From: Erysipelotrichaceae bacterium
GTDB taxonomy: Bacteria > Bacillota_I > Bacilli_A > Erysipelotrichales > Erysipelotrichaceae
Direction of reading: 5' to 3'
Length of the DNA: 15,765 bases
Assembly (NCBI GenBank): GCA_020026035.1
Contig: JAHHRC010000025.1
Span: forward strand, 1-15,765
Shown here: positions 1 through 7,107 of the stretch, in pieces
How the letters are laid out: the number at the start of each line of letters is the position of its first letter
Position numbering within the stretch: position 1 is the stretch's first letter
Position numbers and translations under genes: made by a program
Notes under the pieces: model-generated
Database searches by the model: none
What the model was told of the DNA's origin: nothing
What the model saw: the letters and a program-made list of their open reading frames with translations, nothing else

Positions 1-746
1 TCTCTTGCTGGCTTGTTGTTTTCAATACACGTCTCCATCGTCAACAAACGATCTCCATATGTAAATGTCACATCGGTTTCATAGTATTGATGTTCCTGGA
101 TGGCATCTACATAGGTCTTAAAGTATTCTTCATCGTAATACACATAATTAAACCGTAAGTCTTCCGGAGTGGCATCCATGCCATTAATCTGTACAGTAGG
201 TAACTCATACGCACATCCAACCACATAATACCGAAGTTCATTTCCAACCAATAAAGCCAAGTACTTATTGTCTTCATAGTTCTTCTCATCCATCAACTGT
301 GCCAATGGTGTAAATACTTTATTACGCTCTTTGTCTACCACTTCATAACAATAATGCCCATAGAGAATGACATTCATATAGTCATCTTTCTCTAGATCAT
401 TCTCGGTATCCAATGTAATCGAACCTACTCCATTCACATCAAATACACCAGTCTTCCAATCCGTAAATAGATACTTATTCAAATCCTTCGCATCATACGC
501 AACCGGTTGGTGCAATAACCCATTTTGAAAATGAACAATGGCCTTAATATCTTCATTCACTTTCTTGTCTTCTTTCAATTCCTTTTGTAAATCAAGAATC
601 ACTGCATCATCTAAATAATACGGTTCTCTTACTTCTTCCACTTGCTCAACAACAACTTCTTCATGAACCTCTTCACTTCCACAACCAACCGGTACAATAA
701 GCAAACTAAGTGCAAGAAGCGACTTCCATAACCTTAATCTTTTCAT
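1..746 (-). CDS. srtB: Class B sortase, membrane or lipid anchored (3' end outside window)
   Basis: Transpeptidase that cleaves a C-terminal sorting signal and joins the protein to the cell wall. The sequence shows a basic N-terminus and hydrophobic segment (residues 1-21) followed by GCGS. C22 could be a lipid anchor, but the lipobox is weak (PVGC), so this may simply be a signal anchor. The class B catalytic set is visible: H131 in ILYGHY, C240 in LLTMETC, and R248 eight residues later, the last complete codon before the window edge. Only a short C-terminal strand should be missing. The start ATG at 746 follows an AAAGGAG Shine-Dalgarno sequence. That site lies directly after the T-run of the terminator behind the upstream gene, so expression probably depends on readthrough. 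The likely substrate is the upstream protein ending in VPRTDVTK. Family assignment is confident; the exact subtype is inference. Confidence 0.9.
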   Translation of the reverse strand, partial: MKRLRLWKSLLALSLLIVPVGCGSEEVHEEVVVEQVEEVREPYYLDDAVILDLQKELKEDKKVNEDIKAIVHFQNGLLHQPVAYDAKDLNKYLFTDWKTGVFDVNGVGSITLDTENDLEKDDYMNVILYGHYCYEVVDKERNKVFTPLAQLMDEKNYEDNKYLALLVGNELRYYVVGCAYELPTVQINGMDATPEDLRFNYVYYDEEYFKTYVDAIQEHQYYETDVTFTYGDRLLTMETCIENNKPAR

Positions 747-756
747 ATCTCTCCTT

Positions 757-790
757 TAAAAAAGCACCATCAGCTTTCACTGACAGTGCT
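757..790 (-). terminator. Intrinsic terminator between surface protein gene and sortase gene
   Basis: Read on the minus strand, AGCACTGTCAG pairs with CTGATGGTGCT across a 6-base loop. This gives 11 base pairs including two G-U pairs, followed by six T. It lies 9 bases after the stop of the 293-residue gene. Its T-run touches the ribosome binding site of the sortase gene, so it probably sets the substrate-to-sortase expression ratio. Confidence 0.85.
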
Positions 791-799
791 TATACGTAT

Positions 800-1681
800 T
801 TACTTTGTAACGTCAGTTCTTGGAACTTCTTTAACAACAGTATTGTTTACAACAGCTACCTTTGAAGGAGCTACTACCTTCTTAGTAACAACTGTGTTCG
901 CAGCTGTTTCCTTACTAGCTGTGTCTTTCTTATCTTCTTTTTTAACTTCCTTAGAATCTTCAACCTTTTCAGATGGCTTAACTGTTTCCTTCTTCTTGTC
1001 TAATTCAGCAGCAGTTTCTGCCCATTGATCATCATGACCATATCCTTCTGGCTTCCATGAATCTACATCAGCCTTATGGTCAGCTAGCTTCTTATCTTGT
1101 TCAGCAGACGCCTTTTCCCAGTTAGCTTGGTATTCATCTTCACCTTCTGGTCTTAGTTTGTTTAGGTCATCTTCTGTAACCTTACCTGCTGGCTTTGTAG
1201 CTTCTTCCTTAGCAGGCTTTTCTGCTGGCTTAGCAGCATCCTTATTCTTTTCTACTTCAGCAGCTGCGTCTGCCCACTGATCTTCGTAACCATACCCTTC
1301 AGGTTTCATTTGATCAGCTAGTTCTTTACGGAATCTATCCCCTAATTCTTCTGATGCTTTTTCCCAGTTTGCGTGGTAATCATCAGTTCCTTCTGCTGTA
1401 AATTCTTCTGTTAGTTCTTTACGATTTTTTTCTCCAAGTTCAGCGGATGCTTTGTCCCATCCTGCTTGGTACTCATCGCCACCTTCAGGTAGGTAATTTG
1501 CGATTTCGTCTTTCTTCTTTTGTTCCTTTTCAGCACTTAGCTTTTCATCTTGCTCTGCTGACGCTGCAGCCCAACCACTTGCATAGTCATCGTCGTATCC
1601 CTCAGCATTAACAAAGGATGCTTTTGTTGCTACACCTGCAATTAATGCAAATGCACAAAGTGTTGTTAATAACTTTTTCAT
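800..1681 (-). CDS. Secreted repeat protein with a tail-less VPRTDVTK sorting signal
   Basis: 293 residues. I chose the ATG at 1681 because it starts a textbook signal peptide (MKKLLTTLCAFALIAG, cleavage probably after VNA at 26) and has AAAGGAAG just upstream; the frame stays open further upstream without a comparable site. The mature protein is highly charged. It carries six copies of a short motif of the form [PA]EGxDxYxxxWxxAxxE, with tryptophans at W37, W75, W106, W136 and two more, separated by Lys/Glu-rich helical linkers. A Val/Thr/Lys-rich stretch leads to the final eight residues VPRTDVTK. No membrane helix or basic tail follows. This resembles, from memory, the extreme C-terminal LPKTxAVK signal of some class B sortase substrates, and the next gene is a class B sortase. 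The repeat family is not recognised and the ligand is unknown. Confidence 0.85.
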   Translation of the reverse strand: MKKLLTTLCAFALIAGVATKASFVNAEGYDDDYASGWAAASAEQDEKLSAEKEQKKKDEIANYLPEGGDEYQAGWDKASAELGEKNRKELTEEFTAEGTDDYHANWEKASEELGDRFRKELADQMKPEGYGYEDQWADAAAEVEKNKDAAKPAEKPAKEEATKPAGKVTEDDLNKLRPEGEDEYQANWEKASAEQDKKLADHKADVDSWKPEGYGHDDQWAETAAELDKKKETVKPSEKVEDSKEVKKEDKKDTASKETAANTVVTKKVVAPSKVAVVNNTVVKEVPRTDVTK

Positions 1682-2072
1682 TTCGTTCTTCCTTTCATAG
1701 TTATTGTGTAACTCTAGATTGTTTGAACTATTTGTTTGAGTTCGTACGATCATCACATTCGTGACTAAACAAACAAGTACCTCAAACCCCTATAGTTATG
1801 GACTGATTCCCCTATCACTGAGCATAGTCCACGCATTCAGTATAATGTATATAAAAAAAAACAATGACTTAGAAAATATTTCCAAATGGTTTACAACATT
1901 TATTCCTATTTAATAAATATTGATTTGTATATAAATACCAAATTATGTGATTATTTCGCCTAAATATATCACAGGCATTTCTTTCCATTCATCTTTCAAT
2001 TTTGTGAACAAAAAACATAAATTTTCTTAAACACAGCCCCCTAGAATTATATTTTCTATATATTTCGCATAT
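1682..2072 (-). promoter_or_regulatory. AT-rich intergenic region and probable leader of the 293-residue protein gene
   Basis: No gene is seen here. On the minus strand a TATACT hexamer (1839-1844) could be the -10 box, which gives a leader of about 150 bases, but no good -35 box is present. The leader contains two GATAGGGG/CTATAGGGG-like stretches and a weak 6-bp stem (1799-1804 with 1826-1831). Bases 1860-2072 are AT-rich with no recognisable element. Confidence 0.3.
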
Positions 2073-2101
2073 TAAAAAGACTGTGTATCTCTACACAGCC
2101 T
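2073..2101 (-). terminator. Intrinsic terminator after the 580-residue surface protein gene
   Basis: On the minus strand AGGCTGTGTA pairs with TACACAGTCT around a GAGA tetraloop, with 10 pairs including one G-U, followed by five T. It starts about 10 bases after the stop codon. Confidence 0.88.
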
Positions 2102-2111
2102 CATCTACTAC

Positions 2112-3854
2112 TTATTCAAATACTTCTTTTTTCAATACACTTACAACTGCAACACCTAAACCAGCAAGGAATAGAGTTACATAAGTCATCATATTTGATT
2201 CATCCTTAGTACTAGGAATATTTGATTTACCAACAACACCATTTGTACGAACAAACATTTGTTTCTCATCATTCCAAGCAAAGCCTTCAAGTGCTTCGTA
2301 TTGACCAGTCACTTCATTAAACTTCGCACCTTGTACTTCACCAATATAGTTACTCTTTGGATTGTATTCCTTAGCAGCAACCTTCTTTGTTGTTGCAGGA
2401 ACAACTACAACAGCTTCCGTCTTTTCCACAACATTAGTAGATTCAACACTTACAGCAGGCTTCACAACCAACTTCCCAAATGTATAAGAATTCTTGAAAA
2501 TCATTCGAACTTCGTGTTCACCTTCAGCAAGAGTCTTCACAAAGTGCTCCGTCAACCTGACAATCGTAGAACCTTCTACAACCGTATAATCATCTTCAGA
2601 AACTTTCTTACCATCTACATAAACAGATTCAAAGTCTTGCATCGCATTAGTAGAACCAAAGACAGCCGTTTCACCGTGCATTGCAGTCACAACACTCATC
2701 TCTACTTCGTGTCCATGTTCATCCAAGCCAATGAAAGAACCTTCGCTATTCTTTTCAGCAGCTAATTCTTCCGCAGTCTTATCAACCACAACATTTGTAT
2801 TTACCTTTGGATCATTCTTTTCTTCTTCCGTAGGTTCTGCAACAATCGAAGGATTTCCATTTTCATCCTTAGGAAGCTCATCTACATGTGCATCCAAGTC
2901 CGCATCAATCTTAGGATCTTCATCCACTAAGACCTCATCCTTCTTTTCTTCTTCTAGCTTCTTATTCATTTCAGCCAATTCTTGATCACGAGCAGGAATA
3001 TCTTCTTCCTTAATCACAGGAATATCCTTCTCATCTTCAGCAATTGGTGCTTCAGTAACAAGATTTCCATCAGCATCCTTAGGTAGCTCATCCATGTGTT
3101 CATCAAGATCTGCTACAACTTCAGAATCATCGTCCTTCTTTTCAACTACAGGCTTCGCTTCTTCTACAGCCTTATCAGACTCATTTACTTCTTCCGTAGT
3201 TTCTTTCGCTACTTCTTTTACAGAACCATCTTCATTCTTCACTTCTGTATCAACCTTAGGATCATTCTTTTCTTCTTCCGTCACTTTTGCGACTAAAGAA
3301 GGATTCCCAGCTTCATCCTTAGGAAGTTCATCTTTGTGTTCATCAAGATTAGCTTCAACACCTTCTTCAACCTCATTTGGTTCTTCGGTCTTTTCTTCTA
3401 CTTTTTCTTCAGCTGGTTTCTTTGAAGCTGCAATTGCTTCTAGTCTCGCCTCATCTTCTTTAGCTACCTTCGCTGCTGTTTCTTCCTTCGTCAAAACAGG
3501 AACATCTTTTTCTTCTGCAGTTGGTTGTGCGATTAGGGATGGTTGCCCATCTTCACCTACCGGAAGTTTATTAGCGTTCGCATTCAAATCCAATTCAACA
3601 TCGCGATCATCTGTCACCACATCCTCCGTAATCGGATTAGTTGCCGAAGGAATGTTTTCAATTTCCGCTGGTGTTGGAGTAGGTCTATCTGGAGTGTCAG
3701 CCGGAATTTCTGCCGGAATTTCATCTACATCATCCGTATCCGTCACAGGAGGATTTGGCGGTATTGGATTGTCGCCTTCTGCGTACACATGAGTAACTGC
3801 AGAAAGACTAGCAGCTAAAGCAAAAGCAAATAATGTCGAATATAACTTTTTCAT
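2112..3854 (-). CDS. Acidic repeat surface protein with sortase-type C-terminal anchor
   Basis: 580 residues. The start at 3854 gives a clean signal peptide (MKKLYSTLFAFALAAS, cleavage near YA-EG at 25/26) preceded by AAAGGA. A Pro/Thr/Asp-rich linker (about 26-80) leads to four copies of a roughly 36-residue acidic repeat starting near 86, 166, 246 and 316. The repeat core is DLDEHxDELPKDxxGNPS, then EEKNDP. Residues about 393-465 form a small beta-rich module (VYVDGKKV, Y423, GSTIVRL, TLAEGEHEV) that recurs in the 865- and 1224-residue proteins and resembles Ig or X2-type folds. A second linker has an aromatic GFAWND segment. IPSTKD (546-551), a hydrophobic helix (about 556-574) and a KKEVFE tail form a wall-sorting signal lacking the usual glycine. 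The role is probably adhesion or a spacer on the cell surface; no enzyme motif is visible. Confidence 0.85.
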   Translation of the reverse strand: MKKLYSTLFAFALAASLSAVTHVYAEGDNPIPPNPPVTDTDDVDEIPAEIPADTPDRPTPTPAEIENIPSATNPITEDVVTDDRDVELDLNANANKLPVGEDGQPSLIAQPTAEEKDVPVLTKEETAAKVAKEDEARLEAIAASKKPAEEKVEEKTEEPNEVEEGVEANLDEHKDELPKDEAGNPSLVAKVTEEEKNDPKVDTEVKNEDGSVKEVAKETTEEVNESDKAVEEAKPVVEKKDDDSEVVADLDEHMDELPKDADGNLVTEAPIAEDEKDIPVIKEEDIPARDQELAEMNKKLEEEKKDEVLVDEDPKIDADLDAHVDELPKDENGNPSIVAEPTEEEKNDPKVNTNVVVDKTAEELAAEKNSEGSFIGLDEHGHEVEMSVVTAMHGETAVFGSTNAMQDFESVYVDGKKVSEDDYTVVEGSTIVRLTEHFVKTLAEGEHEVRMIFKNSYTFGKLVVKPAVSVESTNVVEKTEAVVVVPATTKKVAAKEYNPKSNYIGEVQGAKFNEVTGQYEALEGFAWNDEKQMFVRTNGVVGKSNIPSTKDESNMMTYVTLFLAGLGVAVVSVLKKEVFE

Positions 3855-3929
3855 AAACTCAATCCTTTCCAAGCTAAGAAACAATCACAACGTTCGTCTC
3901 TTATGCTTTCCATAGACGCATCTATGTTG

Positions 3930-3959
3930 CTATTATTTTAACTAACCGTACGGTCAATT
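3930..3959 (-). promoter_or_regulatory. Possible promoter with operator-like palindrome for the 580-residue protein gene
   Basis: The perfect 10-bp palindrome ACCGTACGGT (3945-3954) sits in a 20-bp inverted repeat (3940-3959) with 8 of 10 positions symmetric. On the minus strand, TTGACC at its edge could be a -35 box, with TAATAG 16 bases further as a poor -10 box. A repressor bound there would block this promoter. The shape is typical of TetR-family operators, but no regulator gene is present in the window. Confidence 0.4.
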
Positions 3960-4090
3960 AACAGTCAAACACCTTATTTTCTAACAAAAAAATTACAATT
4001 TCTTTGAAAGAAAAACACGAACCCTTTTACAACAAGAAAATCTACTAACTATACACAATAAACTAATTTTCGCATAACTACGCAACAAAA

Positions 4091-4106
4091 ATGTAAGCGC
4101 TTAAAT
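4091..4106 (+). promoter_or_regulatory. cre-like site (possible CcpA binding)
   Basis: ATGTAAGCGCTTAAAT matches the catabolite-responsive consensus WTGNNARCGNWWWCAW except for one base (A instead of C near the end). It contains the palindrome TAAGCGCTTA. It lies in the divergent region between the minus-strand and plus-strand surface protein genes, upstream of the short terminated RNA. Carbon-source control is inference. Confidence 0.45.
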
Positions 4107-4146
4107 TTCTTCTTCCTTTTTTGCATATTTCGTGTATACTAAACTT

Positions 4147-4244
4147 GTGATTAAGATATAAGGCATATTTGGAATAGCGTACTGGCTCGCTATCCACCTT
4201 TAACTGAAAGATCTGACGTTCTCCTTCGTCGGATCTTTTTCTTT
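4147..4244 (+). ncRNA. Short structured RNA or attenuator leader ending in a strong terminator
   Basis: A TATACT hexamer (4135-4140) could start a transcript near 4147; no good -35 box is seen. The predicted RNA has an AAGG/CCTT pairing (4160-4163 with 4197-4200) enclosing a hairpin, GGAATAGCG with CGCTATCC (4171-4179 and 4188-4195, one bulged A). A terminator hairpin then begins at 4207. AAGAT and AAGG (4153-4163) could instead pair with CCTT (4223-4226) and ATCTT (4233-4237), which would break the terminator. It may be a small RNA or a riboswitch-like attenuator for the 865-residue protein gene 74 bases downstream. It matches no riboswitch class I recognise. Confidence 0.45.
4207..4244 (+). 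terminator. Intrinsic terminator upstream of the 865-residue protein gene
   Basis: AGATCTGACG (4209-4218) pairs with CGTCGGATCT (4227-4236) across an 8-base loop, with 10 pairs including one G-U plus flanking A-T pairs, then TTTTTCTTT. No plus-strand protein gene lies upstream, so it must end a short RNA or act on the leader of the next gene. Confidence 0.85.
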
Positions 4245-4306
4245 CCACGTGGTCACTTCTCTATTATTAACACTATATTTCCTATATTATTAAAAAGACT
4301 TAACAA

Positions 4307-4321
4307 ATGAGAAAACAATGA
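4307..4321 (+). other. Four-codon upstream ORF overlapping the start of the 865-residue protein gene
   Basis: ATG-AGA-AAA-CAA-TGA runs into the gene start through an ATGA overlap (4318-4321). No Shine-Dalgarno sequence precedes either ATG; the upstream bases are AT-rich (TATTATTAAAAAG). Either translation starts without a normal ribosome binding site or the mini-ORF feeds ribosomes to the overlapping ATG. It could also be chance. Bases 4245-4306 hold no other element I can support. Confidence 0.3.
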
Positions 4322-6915
4322 AAAAACTACTAACCGCAATCCTAGCCACAACGCTAGCACTTGCACCACTTACAACACACGCAAACGACGACCCCCTCAA
4401 ACCAAAACACGACAGTGAACAACAACTCAAAGAAGCCCAAACAAACCTCACCCAAACAAAAGAAACCCTATCAAATCTTGAACAACTCGATGAACTTTTA
4501 ACCTCAGAAGAATCACTCGACACAACTCTAAATACCTTAACAAGTGAAGTAGATCATCTAACAAACGATGTAAACCAAGCAACGGCAAACCAAGCCAAAG
4601 CAAATGAAGATCTTGCCTTAAAACAACAAGAATTCGACATCGCCTCAAAAGAAGCGGACCCAACTTCTAAAGAACACCAAGCAAAACTACAAGCTCTAAA
4701 CGAAGAAAAAGATGCCTTAGATAAAACCATCCAAGACACTACTGCTTCAATAGCTGAAAAAGAAGAAGCGATTAAAACTGCCACAAACGAACAAACGGCA
4801 CTACAAGAAAGCTATAACACTGCAAAACAAGAGCTTGATACACTCAAAGAAACAGTTGAACAAACAGAAGAATACCGTGCTCTTCAAGAAAAGAAAGAAC
4901 CACTCGATCAAGCAAGAAACGAACTTGAAACCCTTCAAGCCTCCATTCAAGAAACAAACACAAACATCGCAACTCTAGAAAGCGAACAAACGACAAAGAA
5001 TGAAGAAAAACAAACACTTGAAGAAACACTTGCAACACTTCAAGAAGACCTAACCAATGCACAAGCTTCAGGAAATAACGAACTTGTAATCGGTAACGCT
5101 GAAGAAGTAGAAGCCTATAAAAAAGAAGGCGCTCTTGGATTCTTCAAATACCAAGCCAAAAATAACCCAAAGGCAAAAGGCTTTGAAATGGCAGCCTCCT
5201 TGTTCACAACAAACCCAACAACCCCATCTAATGTAGGCCCTCAAAAAGGAAATAAATCAACCATGAGTCACGATCAACTCTTAGCTCTTGTTGACTTTAA
5301 TGACCCAAACAATGCGGTAAGCTTTGAAAACTTCAAAAACTCCGTAGCCATCATCAAAGAATCAAACACCTACCGTCAAAGCTGTAATGCAAATCTACCA
5401 ATCCTAACGGTAGATCCAGTACTTATGGCAACCTCCATCCTAACCATTAATTCTTGCCCAGCAAAAGAAAAGCTAGCACACGCTAAAACCTTCGTTGTAT
5501 TCCAAAACATTGCATGGCACTTAAACCTACACAATACATTCTACAAAGAGAAAAACAGCTGGGTGACAGCTGAAAAAAGAGATTACGACGCACTTGTAGC
5601 AGCGAACAAATTAAAAGAATCCGATCGCTACACCACTCTTAACGGAACACAATTCGGAAAGAAAGTAGAACACTACGTAAACCTAAACTACAACAAACTC
5701 AAAACTTCAGGTGCTGCAATTAACTCAACAAATATTCAAAACTCCAACAACAATTACTATTGCCAAGACTTCTTCTTCAACCCAATTGCCGGCAAAAACA
5801 CAACCTTCACCGTAGAAGAGTTCGAACAACTCATCGCCGACTACGAAACCTATATAAACAATCCAATCGAAACAAAACCAACGGCGGAATACATCCAAGA
5901 AAAAATAAATGAAACAACAACCAAATTAAACGATGTAACAACACGTCTACAAACCATCGAAACAGACCTAACAACCCTTAACCAAACACTTGCTACCCTA
6001 ACCCCACAAGTAGAACCAAAACAACAAGCAATCGAACCATTTCAAGAAGCCTATAACCAAGAACTTGAAAGCTTCAATGCCGTTCATGGAAACACGCTAA
6101 CCCAAAAGATGGAACAACTCGATCAAACAAAACAACAACTCACAACACTCGAAACTTCCATCAAGCAAACAACACAAGAGGTAAAAACCCTCAACCAAAC
6201 CCTCCGACAAGCAAACGACCAACAAACAACCCTTACCGCAAACCTAGAAAACCTTACAACCAACCTCGAAAACGCAAAACAACAAGCTCAACAAAACCTC
6301 GAACAAGCAAAAACAACTGCAACACAAGCCACAAACACCCTAAACAACCTACAAGCAACCCTTGCAAACAAACAAGAAACCAAAACCCAATTAACCACCC
6401 TAAAAACGCAACTTGCAACCTTAAAACAAGCCAAAGATGCATACGACGCAACACATATCGCCTACATAATGCTAGAAGGTATGGACGCAACCCAAAACAC
6501 CACAACCCAAACAAACACCCTCAAGTTCCGTTCAAGTGCAGACCTTTCTAAATTCGCACGTGTTCTAGTCGACAACAACGTCGTAGACCCAAGTAACTAC
6601 ACAACCGAAAGTGGATCCACTATCGTTTACCTCAAACATAGTTATCTACAAACACTAAGCGTAGGCCAACACAAAATCGAAATCGAATCCATTGACGGAT
6701 CTGTATCCACAAACTTCACCATCGAAAAAACAAAAACAATCACATCACAAAAAGCAACAAAACAAACAACAACCCCAATTAACAAAAACCTTACAAACAA
6801 CACCATCCCAAGTACAAACGACAACAGCAACCTACTCTTCTACACCACCCTATTTGTACTCACAACACTCACACTTATTACAACCTTTAAAAAGTTAAAA
6901 AACTCCCATAACTAA
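4318..6915 (+). CDS. PrgA/Sec10-like stalked surface protein with CAP-like domain and sortase anchor
   Basis: 865 residues. The signal peptide is at 1-22 (cleavage THA-ND). A Gln/Glu/Thr/Lys-rich coiled coil spans about 30-250. A CAP-like domain covers about 262-515 and includes GALGFFKYQAK, a FNDPNN segment, KESNTYR, LAHAK, NIAWHL, the W of NSWVTAEK, and EHYV at 451-454. A second coiled coil (about 522-712) follows, then the Ig/X2-like module (about 735-805), then IPSTND (830-835), a hydrophobic helix and a KKLKNSHN tail. In the enterococcal PrgA family the two coils form a stalk presenting the CAP domain at its tip, acting in surface exclusion or cleavage of an adhesin; a similar shape is inferred here. 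C482 in NYYCQD and two other cysteines near the domain could form disulfides; that is unusual next to its paralogue. The coding strand is strikingly poor in G and T. No Shine-Dalgarno sequence is seen. Confidence 0.83.
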   Translation: MKKLLTAILATTLALAPLTTHANDDPLKPKHDSEQQLKEAQTNLTQTKETLSNLEQLDELLTSEESLDTTLNTLTSEVDHLTNDVNQATANQAKANEDLALKQQEFDIASKEADPTSKEHQAKLQALNEEKDALDKTIQDTTASIAEKEEAIKTATNEQTALQESYNTAKQELDTLKETVEQTEEYRALQEKKEPLDQARNELETLQASIQETNTNIATLESEQTTKNEEKQTLEETLATLQEDLTNAQASGNNELVIGNAEEVEAYKKEGALGFFKYQAKNNPKAKGFEMAASLFTTNPTTPSNVGPQKGNKSTMSHDQLLALVDFNDPNNAVSFENFKNSVAIIKESNTYRQSCNANLPILTVDPVLMATSILTINSCPAKEKLAHAKTFVVFQNIAWHLNLHNTFYKEKNSWVTAEKRDYDALVAANKLKESDRYTTLNGTQFGKKVEHYVNLNYNKLKTSGAAINSTNIQNSNNNYYCQDFFFNPIAGKNTTFTVEEFEQLIADYETYINNPIETKPTAEYIQEKINETTTKLNDVTTRLQTIETDLTTLNQTLATLTPQVEPKQQAIEPFQEAYNQELESFNAVHGNTLTQKMEQLDQTKQQLTTLETSIKQTTQEVKTLNQTLRQANDQQTTLTANLENLTTNLENAKQQAQQNLEQAKTTATQATNTLNNLQATLANKQETKTQLTTLKTQLATLKQAKDAYDATHIAYIMLEGMDATQNTTTQTNTLKFRSSADLSKFARVLVDNNVVDPSNYTTESGSTIVYLKHSYLQTLSVGQHKIEIESIDGSVSTNFTIEKTKTITSQKATKQTTTPINKNLTNNTIPSTNDNSNLLFYTTLFVLTTLTLITTFKKLKNSHN

Positions 6916-6970
6916 CAATCTATTTCACGATTACATTAACTCCAAAAACAACCAATAACCCATAAAAGTC

Positions 6971-6999
6971 AAGAAGGTGTACAAACCTTCTTTTCTTTT
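6971..6999 (+). terminator. Intrinsic terminator after the 865-residue protein gene
   Basis: AAGAAGGT (6971-6978) pairs perfectly with ACCTTCTT (6985-6992) across a 6-base loop, followed by a T-rich tract. It separates the two stalked-protein genes into different transcripts. Confidence 0.82.
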
Positions 7000-7050
7000 C
7001 CATTCATGACATAAAACACGTTGATTATCACATTATCCACCATCTTAGTA

Positions 7051-7080
7051 TTGTATTTTACATTTGAACCTTGCTACAAT
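7051..7080 (+). promoter_or_regulatory. Promoter of the 1224-residue protein gene
   Basis: TTGTAT (7051-7056) and TACAAT (7075-7080) are 18 bases apart, and TGC directly before the second box makes an extended -10. The predicted transcript start is near 7087, leaving a leader of about 20 bases with a strong AAGGAGG site (7096-7102) before the ATG. Confidence 0.65.
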
Positions 7081-7107
7081 TAACATGAATCAAACAAGGA
7101 GGAATTT

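Noticed and set aside
1682..1756. N-terminal extension of the 293-residue protein by 25 codons
   Set aside because: The extension lies before a good ribosome binding site and would place 25 polar residues before a standard signal peptide.
1799..1831. Riboswitch in the leader of the 293-residue protein gene
   Set aside because: Only a 6-bp stem with a 21-base loop and two similar G-rich stretches are visible; no known aptamer pattern or terminator follows.
2259..3818. Several plus-strand open frames opposite the 580-residue protein gene
   Set aside because: They are antisense shadows of a repeat-rich gene with biased codons. Their Ser- or Phe-rich products mirror the Glu/Asp/Lys codons of the real gene.
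4147..4244. tracrRNA-like appearance (AAGG motif, hairpins and terminator)
   Set aside because: There is no CRISPR repeat, anti-repeat or cas gene in the window, and the AAGG motif alone is too short to support it.
6254..6514. Minus-strand open frame inside the 865-residue protein gene
   Set aside because: It is open because the coding strand is so poor in G and T; the Leu/Trp-rich product mirrors Gln/Thr/Asn codons and has no start signals.
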